Shown one piece after another: positions 15,467-22,218 of a stretch of DNA of 28,375 nucleotides (position 1 is its first letter; every line of letters starts with the position of its first letter). A model generated the notes under the pieces. The model did no database searches and was not told the origin of the DNA. It saw only the letters and a program-made list of their open reading frames with translations. Position numbers and translations under genes: made by a program. This DNA comes from an uncultured Oscillospiraceae bacterium (lineage in GTDB: Bacteria; Bacillota; Clostridia; Oscillospirales; Ruminococcaceae), in NCBI GenBank assembly GCA_934446455.1, contig CAKSEE010000037.1, forward strand, positions 1 through 28,375, in the 5' to 3' direction.

Positions 15467-15501
15467 CAAGCCCTGCCCCATAGGGGCGGGGCTTGTTTTT
15501 T
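15467..15501 (+). terminator. Terminator after the DUF4190-like gene
   Basis: A 13-bp stem with one G-U pair (15467-15479 with 15483-15495) and a 3-nt loop is followed by six T. It ends just before the RBS of the Lgt-like gene, which therefore depends on read-through or an undetected promoter. Confidence 0.92.
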
Positions 15502-15514
15502 GGAAAGGAATGCT

Positions 15515-16312
15515 ATGTTTCCCGGTTTTACTCTGTTCGGAAAATTTATCAGCAGCTACGTCCTTTGCACGCTTGCGGGTATATTCACCGCCTGCCCGCT
15601 TGCTGTATGGCGCTGCAAAAAGCGCGGCGGCGACGACATCAGCATGATTTTTGTGTTTCTGTTCGGCGCTGTAGGCGTGTTTGTGGGAATGCACCTGCTG
15701 TACGGCATTACAAACATCGCCTACTGGGGCGAGCTGTTCAGGGCTAATGACTTTATCGACTTCTGTAAACGCGCGGGCGTCATATTCGGCGGCGGCGTGT
15801 TCTACGGCGGACTTATCGGCGGGCTTGTCGCGGGCGGAATTTCAATAAAGGTGCAGAAGCTGGACGCGGCGCTCTACTGCGACTGCGCGGTGTTTGCAAT
15901 ACCGCTGTTCCATATGTTCGGCAGGATAGGCTGCTTTCTCGGCGGGTGCTGCTACGGTAAGGAGAGCGAATACGGCGTTATGTTCACAAACTCCCTTGTG
16001 GAGTCCGCAAACGGCGTGACGCGCGTCCCCGTGCAGCTTTACGAGGCGGCGTTCAACCTTGCGCTGTTTGCGCTGCTGTTTGTTCTGGAACATAAGGGCG
16101 CGCTTAAGGGACGGCTGCTGGCGCTCTACCTGCTTACATACCCCGTGGGGCGGTTCATTCTGGAGTTCTGGCGCGGGGACGAATACCGCGGCTTTCTCTT
16201 CGGACTGTCCACCTCGCAGCTTATAAGCATAGTTTTGTTCGCGGGGGCGGCGCTCCGGTTCATTTTTGCGCCAAAGCGGGTGCCTGCGGAAGAAAGGACA
16301 AGCAATGACTAA
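15515..16312 (+). CDS. Lgt-family (prolipoprotein diacylglyceryl transferase-like) membrane protein with altered active site
   Basis: This 265-aa polytopic protein of the Lgt family has conserved stretches FYGGLIGG (about residues 96-103), GRIGCFLGGCCYG (136-148), PVQLYEA and YPVGRFILEFWRGDE. In E. coli Lgt the key residues are His103, Asn146 and Glu151; by alignment they are here Tyr97, Cys140 and Cys145, while the Arg residues of GR.G and GRF..EF.R are kept. This Cys-rich variant may transfer or bind a lipid by another mechanism. The start is ATG 15515, with AAAGGAA just upstream; its last eight bases overlap the next gene, an esterase lipoprotein, so the two are coupled. A housekeeping Lgt is expected elsewhere in the genome. 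Confidence 0.85.
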   Translation: MFPGFTLFGKFISSYVLCTLAGIFTACPLAVWRCKKRGGDDISMIFVFLFGAVGVFVGMHLLYGITNIAYWGELFRANDFIDFCKRAGVIFGGGVFYGGLIGGLVAGGISIKVQKLDAALYCDCAVFAIPLFHMFGRIGCFLGGCCYGKESEYGVMFTNSLVESANGVTRVPVQLYEAAFNLALFALLFVLEHKGALKGRLLALYLLTYPVGRFILEFWRGDEYRGFLFGLSTSQLISIVLFAGAALRFIFAPKRVPAEERTSND

Positions 16313-17492
16313 CCTTATACAAAAGGCGCTCTCGATATTCGCGGCGCTCACTGTTTTCGCCACGGGCTGCGCCACCTCGCCCGAAAGCGGCGAAACATCA
16401 CAGACATCGGAGGATACCACAATGACCCTTTCGCAAAAGACCTTTGCAGCAGACGGGCAGCACGTTAAAATGCTCGGGCGCACCCATACCGAGGACGGTA
16501 TACTGTGGCTGGCGCACTCCGCAAGCGGCGTTGAGTTCACCATGACGGGCACGTCCGCCTCGGTGACGCTTGCAGCGGACAATATGTGCGGGCAGGAGGC
16601 AAAGCGCCCGCGCTTCGCGGCATATGTAAACGGCGAGCGCGTTGTCGATGAAATGCTCTCGCAGAGTATGCAGTCGCTTGAGATATTCACCTACGACGCG
16701 GAGCAGGAGGTGACCGTAACGCTCATCAAGCTCTCGGAGGCAGCGGAGTCCACCTGCGGCATTGTGGGCATCGACGTAACGAGCGTCGGCGATATCGCCC
16801 CCACGGCTGAAAAGGCGCTCAGGATAGAGTTTATAGGCGACAGCATAACCTGCGGCTACGGCGTTGACGACGAGGACCGCGACCACCACTTCGCTACGTC
16901 CACCGAGGACGCAACAAAGGCGTACGCCTACAAGACCGCGCAGCTTCTCGACGCGGACTACAGTCTTGTGTCCTACAGCGGCAACGGCATTGTGTCGGGC
17001 TACACCACGCAGGGGAATCAGGTAAAGGCGCAGCGCGTGCCGATGTTTTACGAGGAGTTCGCGCGAAGCGCGGGCAGCTACAACGGATACAGCGTAAGCT
17101 CCACACCGTGGGATTTCACGCGGTTCGTCCCCGACGTTGTTGTTATCAACCTCGGCACCAACGACGCGTCCTACACGGGTAACGACAAGGATCTGCAGCA
17201 GGAATACACCGACGCCTATGCGGAGTTCCTTAAAAAGGTACGCAGGGACAACCCCGACGCGCAGATAATATGCGCTCTCGGCGTTATGGGCGATACCCTC
17301 TACAAGGCTATGTGCGCCGCTGTTGAAAATTACACGGCGGAAACGGGCGACGAAAAGGTGTCCACCCTGCACCTTACCGCGCAGGACGGCAACAAGAACG
17401 GCTATGCCGCGGACTGGCACCCCACCGCGGCAAGCCACGACGTTGCAGCCGCAGAAACCGCAGAGATGATAAAGAGCGTTCTCGGAATGTAA
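16305..17492 (+). CDS. Lipoprotein carbohydrate esterase of the CE2/SGNH type
   Basis: This 395-aa secreted esterase has lipobox ATGC (Cys22), a Ser/Thr tether, an N-terminal beta-sandwich (about 45-165, HVKMLGRTH...GVEFTMTGTSASV) as in CE2 acetyl esterases, and a C-terminal SGNH domain. Catalytic Ser180 lies in FIGDSITCGYG, the Gly/Asn oxyanion blocks in SGNGIV and NLGTND, and the catalytic His372 in DWHPTAASH. It probably removes acetyl groups from xylan, mannan or a similar glycan at the cell surface. The start is ATG 16305 with AAAGGA upstream; it overlaps the Lgt-like gene by eight bases. It may work with the GH31/GH127 enzymes encoded 1.4 kb downstream. Confidence 0.92.
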   Translation: MTNLIQKALSIFAALTVFATGCATSPESGETSQTSEDTTMTLSQKTFAADGQHVKMLGRTHTEDGILWLAHSASGVEFTMTGTSASVTLAADNMCGQEAKRPRFAAYVNGERVVDEMLSQSMQSLEIFTYDAEQEVTVTLIKLSEAAESTCGIVGIDVTSVGDIAPTAEKALRIEFIGDSITCGYGVDDEDRDHHFATSTEDATKAYAYKTAQLLDADYSLVSYSGNGIVSGYTTQGNQVKAQRVPMFYEEFARSAGSYNGYSVSSTPWDFTRFVPDVVVINLGTNDASYTGNDKDLQQEYTDAYAEFLKKVRRDNPDAQIICALGVMGDTLYKAMCAAVENYTAETGDEKVSTLHLTAQDGNKNGYAADWHPTAASHDVAAAETAEMIKSVLGM

Positions 17493-17524
17493 CAAGCGCG
17501 AAAAACGCGCAAAGCAAGAATTAC

Positions 17525-17555
17525 AAAGCCCGCGCAGCAGCCCTGCGCGGGCTTT
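17525..17555 (+). terminator. Terminator after the esterase gene
   Basis: A perfect 13-bp stem (17525-17537 with 17543-17555, 5-nt loop) ends in TTT but has no longer T run, so termination may be partial. Confidence 0.65.
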
Positions 17556-17649
17556 GACATATAACGCGCTTCCATTCGTGCGGCAGAATGTGGTAGAATA
17601 ATACAAAATACATCGGGACATCAGGCTTCTCAGCTAAGGAGGGATATTT

Positions 17650-18411
17650 ATGTCGGGCTCTGTTTTGCTCCTTGTTATTTCCATAGTGCTTCTGGTTCTC
17701 TGCATTGGCGCGGCGGCGGTGTCCGTGTTCTTTATTATAAAGGGAGCGCGTGGTTCCGCGGGCGCGGACGTCATCTGCCCGAAATGCAGAGCGAAGCAGC
17801 GCGCGGGTACAAAGTTCTGCGCGGAATGCGGCGTGCCGCTTCCCGTAAGCAGACAGGCGTTCTGCACTGAATGCGGCACGCGCTGCGAGGCGGGCATGGT
17901 GTTCTGCCCGAACTGCGGTAAGGCGGCGGAAGCGGCGGCGCCTGCGCCCGCAAAGCGCTCCAAAGCGCCCGTAATTGCAGCGTGCGCAAGCGTTGTGATG
18001 ATGGTTCCGCTTATCGTGCTGATAGCCGTAAGCAGCGCAGACCTCGGCAGCAGCCGCGACTACATAATCTCCGACCGCTACAGCAGCGATGACGACTACT
18101 ACCCGCACCGCGACCGCGACGAGAGCAGCGACAACGGCGGCTATAACGAAAGTAGCTACGGCGGTTATGAAGATAACGGCGGCTACGATGAGAGCAGCTA
18201 TACCGACGGCGGCTATGGCGGCGGCAGCGTCTGCGTCCCCGAATACACCTCCTGCCTTAAGTGCCACGGCACGGGCATCTGCCCGGTATGCTACGGCAGG
18301 GGCGGAATGTCCTACAACACCTACGGGCAGGACGACGACGGCTGGGTAGAGTGCGCGGCGTGTCACGGTGGCAGGCTCTGCCCGCGCTGCAACGGCACAG
18401 GCAGGGAATAA
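17650..18411 (+). CDS. Membrane protein with zinc ribbons and DnaJ-type cysteine motifs
   Basis: This 253-aa protein has a membrane segment at about residues 5-32, then two zinc-ribbon units (CPKC...CAEC and CTEC...CPNC, about 42-97), a second membrane segment at about 107-130, a Ser/Tyr/Gly/Asp-rich low-complexity stretch (about 135-195), and a C-terminal cluster of four CxxC motifs (CLKCHGTG, CPVCYGRGG, CAACHGG, CPRCNGTGRE) like the DnaJ cysteine-rich zinc finger. AAGGAGGG is eight bases before the start. I cannot name its function; zinc-bound membrane scaffolds of this type are common hypothetical proteins in Clostridia. It stands alone, between terminators at 17525 and 18442. Confidence 0.85.
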   Translation: MSGSVLLLVISIVLLVLCIGAAAVSVFFIIKGARGSAGADVICPKCRAKQRAGTKFCAECGVPLPVSRQAFCTECGTRCEAGMVFCPNCGKAAEAAAPAPAKRSKAPVIAACASVVMMVPLIVLIAVSSADLGSSRDYIISDRYSSDDDYYPHRDRDESSDNGGYNESSYGGYEDNGGYDESSYTDGGYGGGSVCVPEYTSCLKCHGTGICPVCYGRGGMSYNTYGQDDDGWVECAACHGGRLCPRCNGTGRE

Positions 18412-18441
18412 GGCGCGCGGCAAACGGCTCATAATAGCTTT

Positions 18442-18467
18442 GGGGACGGCTTCGGCTGCCACCTTTT
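18442..18467 (+). terminator. Weak UUCG-loop terminator after the zinc-ribbon gene
   Basis: A 9-position stem with two mismatches capped by a TTCG tetraloop (18442-18450 with 18455-18463) is followed by TTTT. It is imperfect but well placed, 30 bp after the stop codon. Confidence 0.45.
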
Positions 18468-18730
18468 GCGCATAATGCAGCTGTAGGCTTTCCCTTTGTG
18501 CTCAGCTTATGTCGAATATCTCGCTGCAGGTTGTATCACCCGGTGGGGAGAGCTTCCCATGCCTCTGCCATCGCTCCCGCATAACGGCGCGCAGCCTGCC
18601 GTCCAAGACTCGCTCCCGCAAAAAACAGCGCGCGGCGGCGCGAGTACGCCTGAAAAAGCCAACGTCTGTCCGAATCCGGGCGAGTAATCTCCCTGCAAAA
18701 AATATTTTTGAAAAATTAGCGTTTACCCCC
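18468..18730. other. Non-coding gap, nothing firmly identified
   Basis: No convincing reading frame with an RBS is seen here. A short hairpin (TGGGGA/TTCCCA, about 18543-18558) nested in a looser GCAGG/CCTCTGC pairing hints at RNA structure, but I could not match it to a known RNA or riboswitch. AT-rich DNA follows from 18690 on. Confidence 0.4.
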
Positions 18731-18759
18731 TTGAAAAATTTTGCGGAGTATGCTAGAAT
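18731..18759 (+). promoter_or_regulatory. Promoter of the alpha-xylosidase gene
   Basis: TTGAAA (18731-18736), a 17-bp spacer and TAGAAT (18754-18759) form a good sigma-A promoter, predicting a leader of about 135 nt before the GH31 start. Confidence 0.75.
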
Positions 18760-18801
18760 AAATCCAAGATGTTGACGGCGCGGGATATTTGTGCGCTTGA
18801 A

Positions 18802-18815
18802 TGTAAACGATTACT
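18802..18815 (+). promoter_or_regulatory. Catabolite-response element (cre-like) in the GH31 leader
   Basis: TGTAAACGATTACT matches the cre consensus TGWAANCGNTNWCA at 13 of 14 positions. It lies about 36 bases past the predicted transcription start, a typical place for CcpA roadblock repression; another LacI-family regulator could also use it. Confidence 0.7.
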
Positions 18816-18900
18816 CAGCTGCCCGGCATTCTGTATGAAAACAAATGGCGCACCCGCGCGGCGCGCCGACAAGAAAATAAACAACACGGAGGACTCACCT

Positions 18901-21210
18901 ATGAAGTATGCAGACGGACTCTGGCTTAACAAGCCCGGCTACGGCGTGAACTACGCAACACAGATGTACGAGGTAACCGCAGACGAAACCTCGATAAACG
19001 TTCTTGCAACCAACCAGTGGATTGCGAACCGCGGCATGACCCTCGGCGGTCCTGTTCTTGAAATCAGCTTTACCTCCACGCTTGAGGACACCATCAAGGT
19101 TACGGTAGACCACTACAAGGGGCGCGTCAGGAAGTCCCCGTCCTTTGAGCTGTACGAGGACGCTTCCTTTAAGCCCGTTATAAACGAAACCGAGAGCGCT
19201 TACGAGCTGATTTCGGGCAAGACCCGCGTTGTCGTTGCTAAAACGGGCGCGTGGGACATCAAGTATTACTACGGCGACAAGCTGCTGACAAAGCAGGGCT
19301 GGCGCACCACCTCCTATATCACCGAGGAGCAGTGGAAGACCAACGAGCGCATGGCGAACGACACGATGAAGCCGTTCTTTGCGCACGACGAAACTGCGGA
19401 CGGCGCTGTAATGCGCGAGATGATGAACATAAGCGTTGGAGAGAGCATCTACGGCTTCGGCGAGAAGTTCTCCACCTTCGTAAAGAACGGGCAGACCGTT
19501 GAAATATGGAACAACGACGGCGGCACGAGCTCGGAGCAGAGCTACAAGTCCATTCCGTTCTACGTATCCTCCAGAAGCTACGGCCTGTTCGTAAACCACC
19601 CCGAAAAGGTAACGTTCGAGGTTGCAAGCGAAACCGTATCCAAGGTGGCATTCTCCGTTCAGGGCGAGCACCTTGAATATTTTGTAATCGGCGGCGAGAA
19701 GATTTCCGACGTGGTTTCCGTGTACACAACGCTTACGGGCAAGCCCGCGCTCACGCCCGCTTACACGTTCGGCCTGTGGCTCACAACGTCCTTTACCACA
19801 AACTACGACGAAAAGACCGTTTCGAGCTTCATCGACGGCATGGCTGAGCGCGATATCCCGCTTGAGGTGTTCCACTTCGACTGCTTCTGGATGAAGGAGT
19901 TCAACTGGTGCGACCTTACATGGGACAAGAGAATGTTCCCCGACCCCAAGGCGATGCTTACGCGCCTTAAGGCAAAGGGGCTGGAGATATGCGTGTGGAT
20001 AAACTCCTACATTGCGCAGCGCTCGTCCATGTTCGACGAGGGCGTTAAGGGCGGCTACTTTGTAAAGACCACCGACGGCAGCGTATGGCAGGGCGATATG
20101 TGGCAGCCCGGCATGGCTATCGTGGACTTCACCAATCCCGCCGCGCGCGAGTGGTACAAGGGCAAGCTGCGCGCGCTGTGCGAAATGGGCGTTGACGCGT
20201 TCAAGACCGACTTCGGCGAGCGTATCCCCACAAAGGACGTTGTTTACTACGACGGCAGCGACCCCTACAAGATGCACAACTACTACACCTACCTCTACAA
20301 CAGGACCGTATTCGAGGTGCTTGAGGAATACTACGGCAAGGACAAGGCGTGCCTGTTCGCGCGCTCTGCAACCGTAGGCGGGCAGAAGTTCCCCGTACAC
20401 TGGGGCGGCGACTGCTTCTCCAACTACGAGAGTATGTGGGAAACGCTGCGCGGCGGTCTTTCGCTGTGCATGAGCGGCTTCGGCTACTTCAGCCACGACA
20501 TCTCGGGCTTCGAGGCGCAGGGTACTCCCGACCTTTACAAGAGATGGTGCGCGTTCGGACTTATGTCCTCTCACTCAAGACTTCACGGCAACAGCTCCTA
20601 CCGCGTTCCGTGGAACTTCGACGAGGAGAGCTGCGACGTTCTGCGCCACTGGACAAAGCTCAAGGGCAAGCTCATGCCGTACCTCTGGGCGCAGGCGCAG
20701 CGCACACACGCAACGGGCGTTCCCATGATGAGGGCTATGGTTATGGACTACTGCGACGACCCCGCGTGTCTTGCGCTTGACAGGCAGTATATGCTTGGCG
20801 ACAGCCTGCTTGTAGCTCCCGTATTCAACGAGGAGGGCGTAGCGCAGTATTACGTTCCCGCAGGCAAGTGGACGGATATTCAGACGGGCGAGGTTTACGA
20901 GGGCGGCAAGTGGTACACCACAAAGCACGACTACTTCTCGATGCCGCTGCTTGCAAAGCCCGCAAGCATTATCGCATACGGCGACTTCAAGCGCAGCTTC
21001 ACCTACGACTACGCGGAGAACGCTGACATCGTGGTTTACGCGCTTGAGGACGGCGAGAGCGCTTCCGCAAAGCTCTACGACGCGGACAGCCGCGAGGTGC
21101 TTTCCGTTACCGCGCAGAGATGCGGCGACGTTATCAGGGTAAAGACCGAGGGTACGGCTAAGAACTTCAAGGTAAGAAGCTCTCAGGGTCTTGCAGTAGA
21201 AATGGCATAA
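18901..21210 (+). CDS. yicI: GH31 alpha-xylosidase
   Basis: This 769-aa enzyme is collinear with E. coli YicI alpha-xylosidase from its first residues (MKYADGLWLNKPG) to the C-terminal beta-domains, with long near-identical blocks such as LEYFVI, FGLWLTTSFTTNYDE, VFHFDCFWMKEF and SSHSRLHG. The catalytic nucleophile is Asp437 (FKTDFGERIP) and the acid/base Asp504 (HWGGDCFSNYESM). It should release alpha-1,6-linked xylose from xyloglucan oligosaccharides; there is no signal peptide, so it acts inside the cell. The start is ATG 18901, with GGAGG eight bases upstream; an in-frame ATG at 18769 lies at the transcription start without an RBS. A cre-like site suggests glucose repression, and the AraC gene 121 bp downstream may be its activator. 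Confidence 0.96.
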   Translation: MKYADGLWLNKPGYGVNYATQMYEVTADETSINVLATNQWIANRGMTLGGPVLEISFTSTLEDTIKVTVDHYKGRVRKSPSFELYEDASFKPVINETESAYELISGKTRVVVAKTGAWDIKYYYGDKLLTKQGWRTTSYITEEQWKTNERMANDTMKPFFAHDETADGAVMREMMNISVGESIYGFGEKFSTFVKNGQTVEIWNNDGGTSSEQSYKSIPFYVSSRSYGLFVNHPEKVTFEVASETVSKVAFSVQGEHLEYFVIGGEKISDVVSVYTTLTGKPALTPAYTFGLWLTTSFTTNYDEKTVSSFIDGMAERDIPLEVFHFDCFWMKEFNWCDLTWDKRMFPDPKAMLTRLKAKGLEICVWINSYIAQRSSMFDEGVKGGYFVKTTDGSVWQGDMWQPGMAIVDFTNPAAREWYKGKLRALCEMGVDAFKTDFGERIPTKDVVYYDGSDPYKMHNYYTYLYNRTVFEVLEEYYGKDKACLFARSATVGGQKFPVHWGGDCFSNYESMWETLRGGLSLCMSGFGYFSHDISGFEAQGTPDLYKRWCAFGLMSSHSRLHGNSSYRVPWNFDEESCDVLRHWTKLKGKLMPYLWAQAQRTHATGVPMMRAMVMDYCDDPACLALDRQYMLGDSLLVAPVFNEEGVAQYYVPAGKWTDIQTGEVYEGGKWYTTKHDYFSMPLLAKPASIIAYGDFKRSFTYDYAENADIVVYALEDGESASAKLYDADSREVLSVTAQRCGDVIRVKTEGTAKNFKVRSSQGLAVEMA

Positions 21211-21232
21211 TCCTGCGCTATAACAAAAAATA

Positions 21233-21263
21233 CCGCGCTCCCTTATTCGGGGGGCGCGGCTTT
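21233..21263 (+). terminator. Terminator after the GH31 gene
   Basis: A 10-bp GC-rich stem with one G-U pair (21233-21242 with 21250-21259) is followed by CTTT; an A6 run lies on the left side, so it could also work on the minus strand. Confidence 0.65.
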
Positions 21264-21271
21264 GCGTATTC

Positions 21272-21300
21272 TTGACAAAACGCTGCGTTTCATCTATAAT
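21272..21300 (+). promoter_or_regulatory. Promoter of the AraC-family gene with spacer palindrome
   Basis: TTGACA (21272-21277), a 17-bp spacer and TATAAT (21295-21300) form a perfect sigma-A promoter. The spacer holds the 13-bp palindrome AAACG-CTG-CGTTT (21278-21290), a candidate operator, perhaps for autoregulation. Confidence 0.85.
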
Positions 21301-21331
21301 TAAGTCAACATCAGATCATATGGAGAAAGCT

Positions 21332-22218
21332 ATGTCACATGAACCATCACCCCGCCTTATGTGCTGTCGGGAAAAAACGCTGCGCTCTTCCGCGTGCGGA
21401 CAGCTGATAAGCCCCACGGGCTTTTTGCACCACCGCCGCCGCTTTGAAGAAAACGTGCTTATAATGATGACGGAGGGCACGCTTTTCATCACGGCGAACG
21501 GCGCGCCGCGCGTCGTTTCTGCGGGGCAGTATATCCTGCTGCCTGCGGGGGAGGAGCACTACGGCGCTGCGCCCTCGCAGGGGCGGCTGTCGTATCTCTG
21601 GGCGCATTTTCGCGGAGAATTCCGCGAGTGCGCGGGCGCCGCGAACGCTGCGGGCATTGCGAATGCTGCGAGCGCGGACTCTGATAACGCGGGCTTCGCC
21701 TATCTTCTGCCCGAAACCGCGCGCCTGTCCGACTACGGGCGGTCTGCGCAGCTGTTCCACCAGCTTATGGACCTTTCGCTTGAGGAGCGCCTGTACTCGC
21801 AGGACATGGCGGACTACGCGGTGAGCCTGCTTATGATGGAGCTTTCGCAGGAATACTTCATAAGCGCGGGCGGCGCGCAGCGGCTGCCCCCCGCCGTGGC
21901 TTCCGCGAGGGAGTGGATAAAGAACCACTGCTTCCGCCCGTTTACAGCAGCGGAGCTGGCAGAGGCGCTCGGCTACAGCGCGGACTACCTCTCCACGCTA
22001 TTTAAGCAAAGCACGGGCGAATCAATAACGCGCTGCGCGAACAGGCTGCGCATAAATACGGCAAAGACCCTGCTCACAAATTACGGCGTAACGGCAAAAG
22101 AAGCCGCATATTCCTGCGGCTTCTCCGATGAAAAGTATTTCATGAAAGTGTTCAGGCAGTTCGAGGGGCTCACGCCCACGCGTACAAGGACTCCTTCGGC
22201 AGGAAGAACATCAACTGA
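21332..22218 (+). pseudogene. AraC-family transcriptional regulator, frameshifted near the C-terminus
   Basis: An N-terminal cupin (TLFITANGAPRVVSAGQYILLPAGEEH) should bind a sugar, and two C-terminal AraC helix-turn-helix units (FTAAELAEALGYSADYLSTLFKQSTGES, then VTAKEAAYSCGFSDEKYFMKVFRQFEGLTPT) should bind DNA. About 24 Ala-rich residues are inserted after the cupin. Near 22180 a single base seems to be missing: the other frame continues AYKDSFGRKNIN and stops at 22218, the usual AraC ending, for about 295 aa. As written, the frame runs on to 22615 antisense to the GH127 gene. Both helix-turn-helix units are upstream of the shift, so activity may survive. The start has GGAGAA upstream. It probably controls GH31 and GH127. 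Confidence 0.8.

Noticed and set aside
16398..17621. Long minus-strand frame (407 codons) opposite the esterase
   Set aside because: It is Arg/Val/Ala-rich with no recognisable domains and lies entirely opposite a gene with clear catalytic motifs; such antisense frames are common in GC-rich coding DNA.
18523..18600. Possible structured RNA or riboswitch
   Set aside because: Only short helices were found, with no match I could make to SRP RNA, 6S RNA, RNase P or common riboswitch cores; an Rfam covariance search would decide.
18507..18698. 63-codon frames on both strands in the gap before GH31
   Set aside because: No RBS, no domain, and both strands are open only because the DNA is GC-rich.
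18769..18900. N-terminal extension of the alpha-xylosidase from ATG 18769
   Set aside because: There is no RBS, it begins at the predicted transcription start, and alignment with YicI begins exactly at the ATG at 18901, which has a strong SD.
18895..20574. Minus-strand frame of 559 codons opposite GH31
   Set aside because: GH31 matches its family over the full length; the antisense frame has a biased His/Val/Arg composition, no RBS and no family resemblance.
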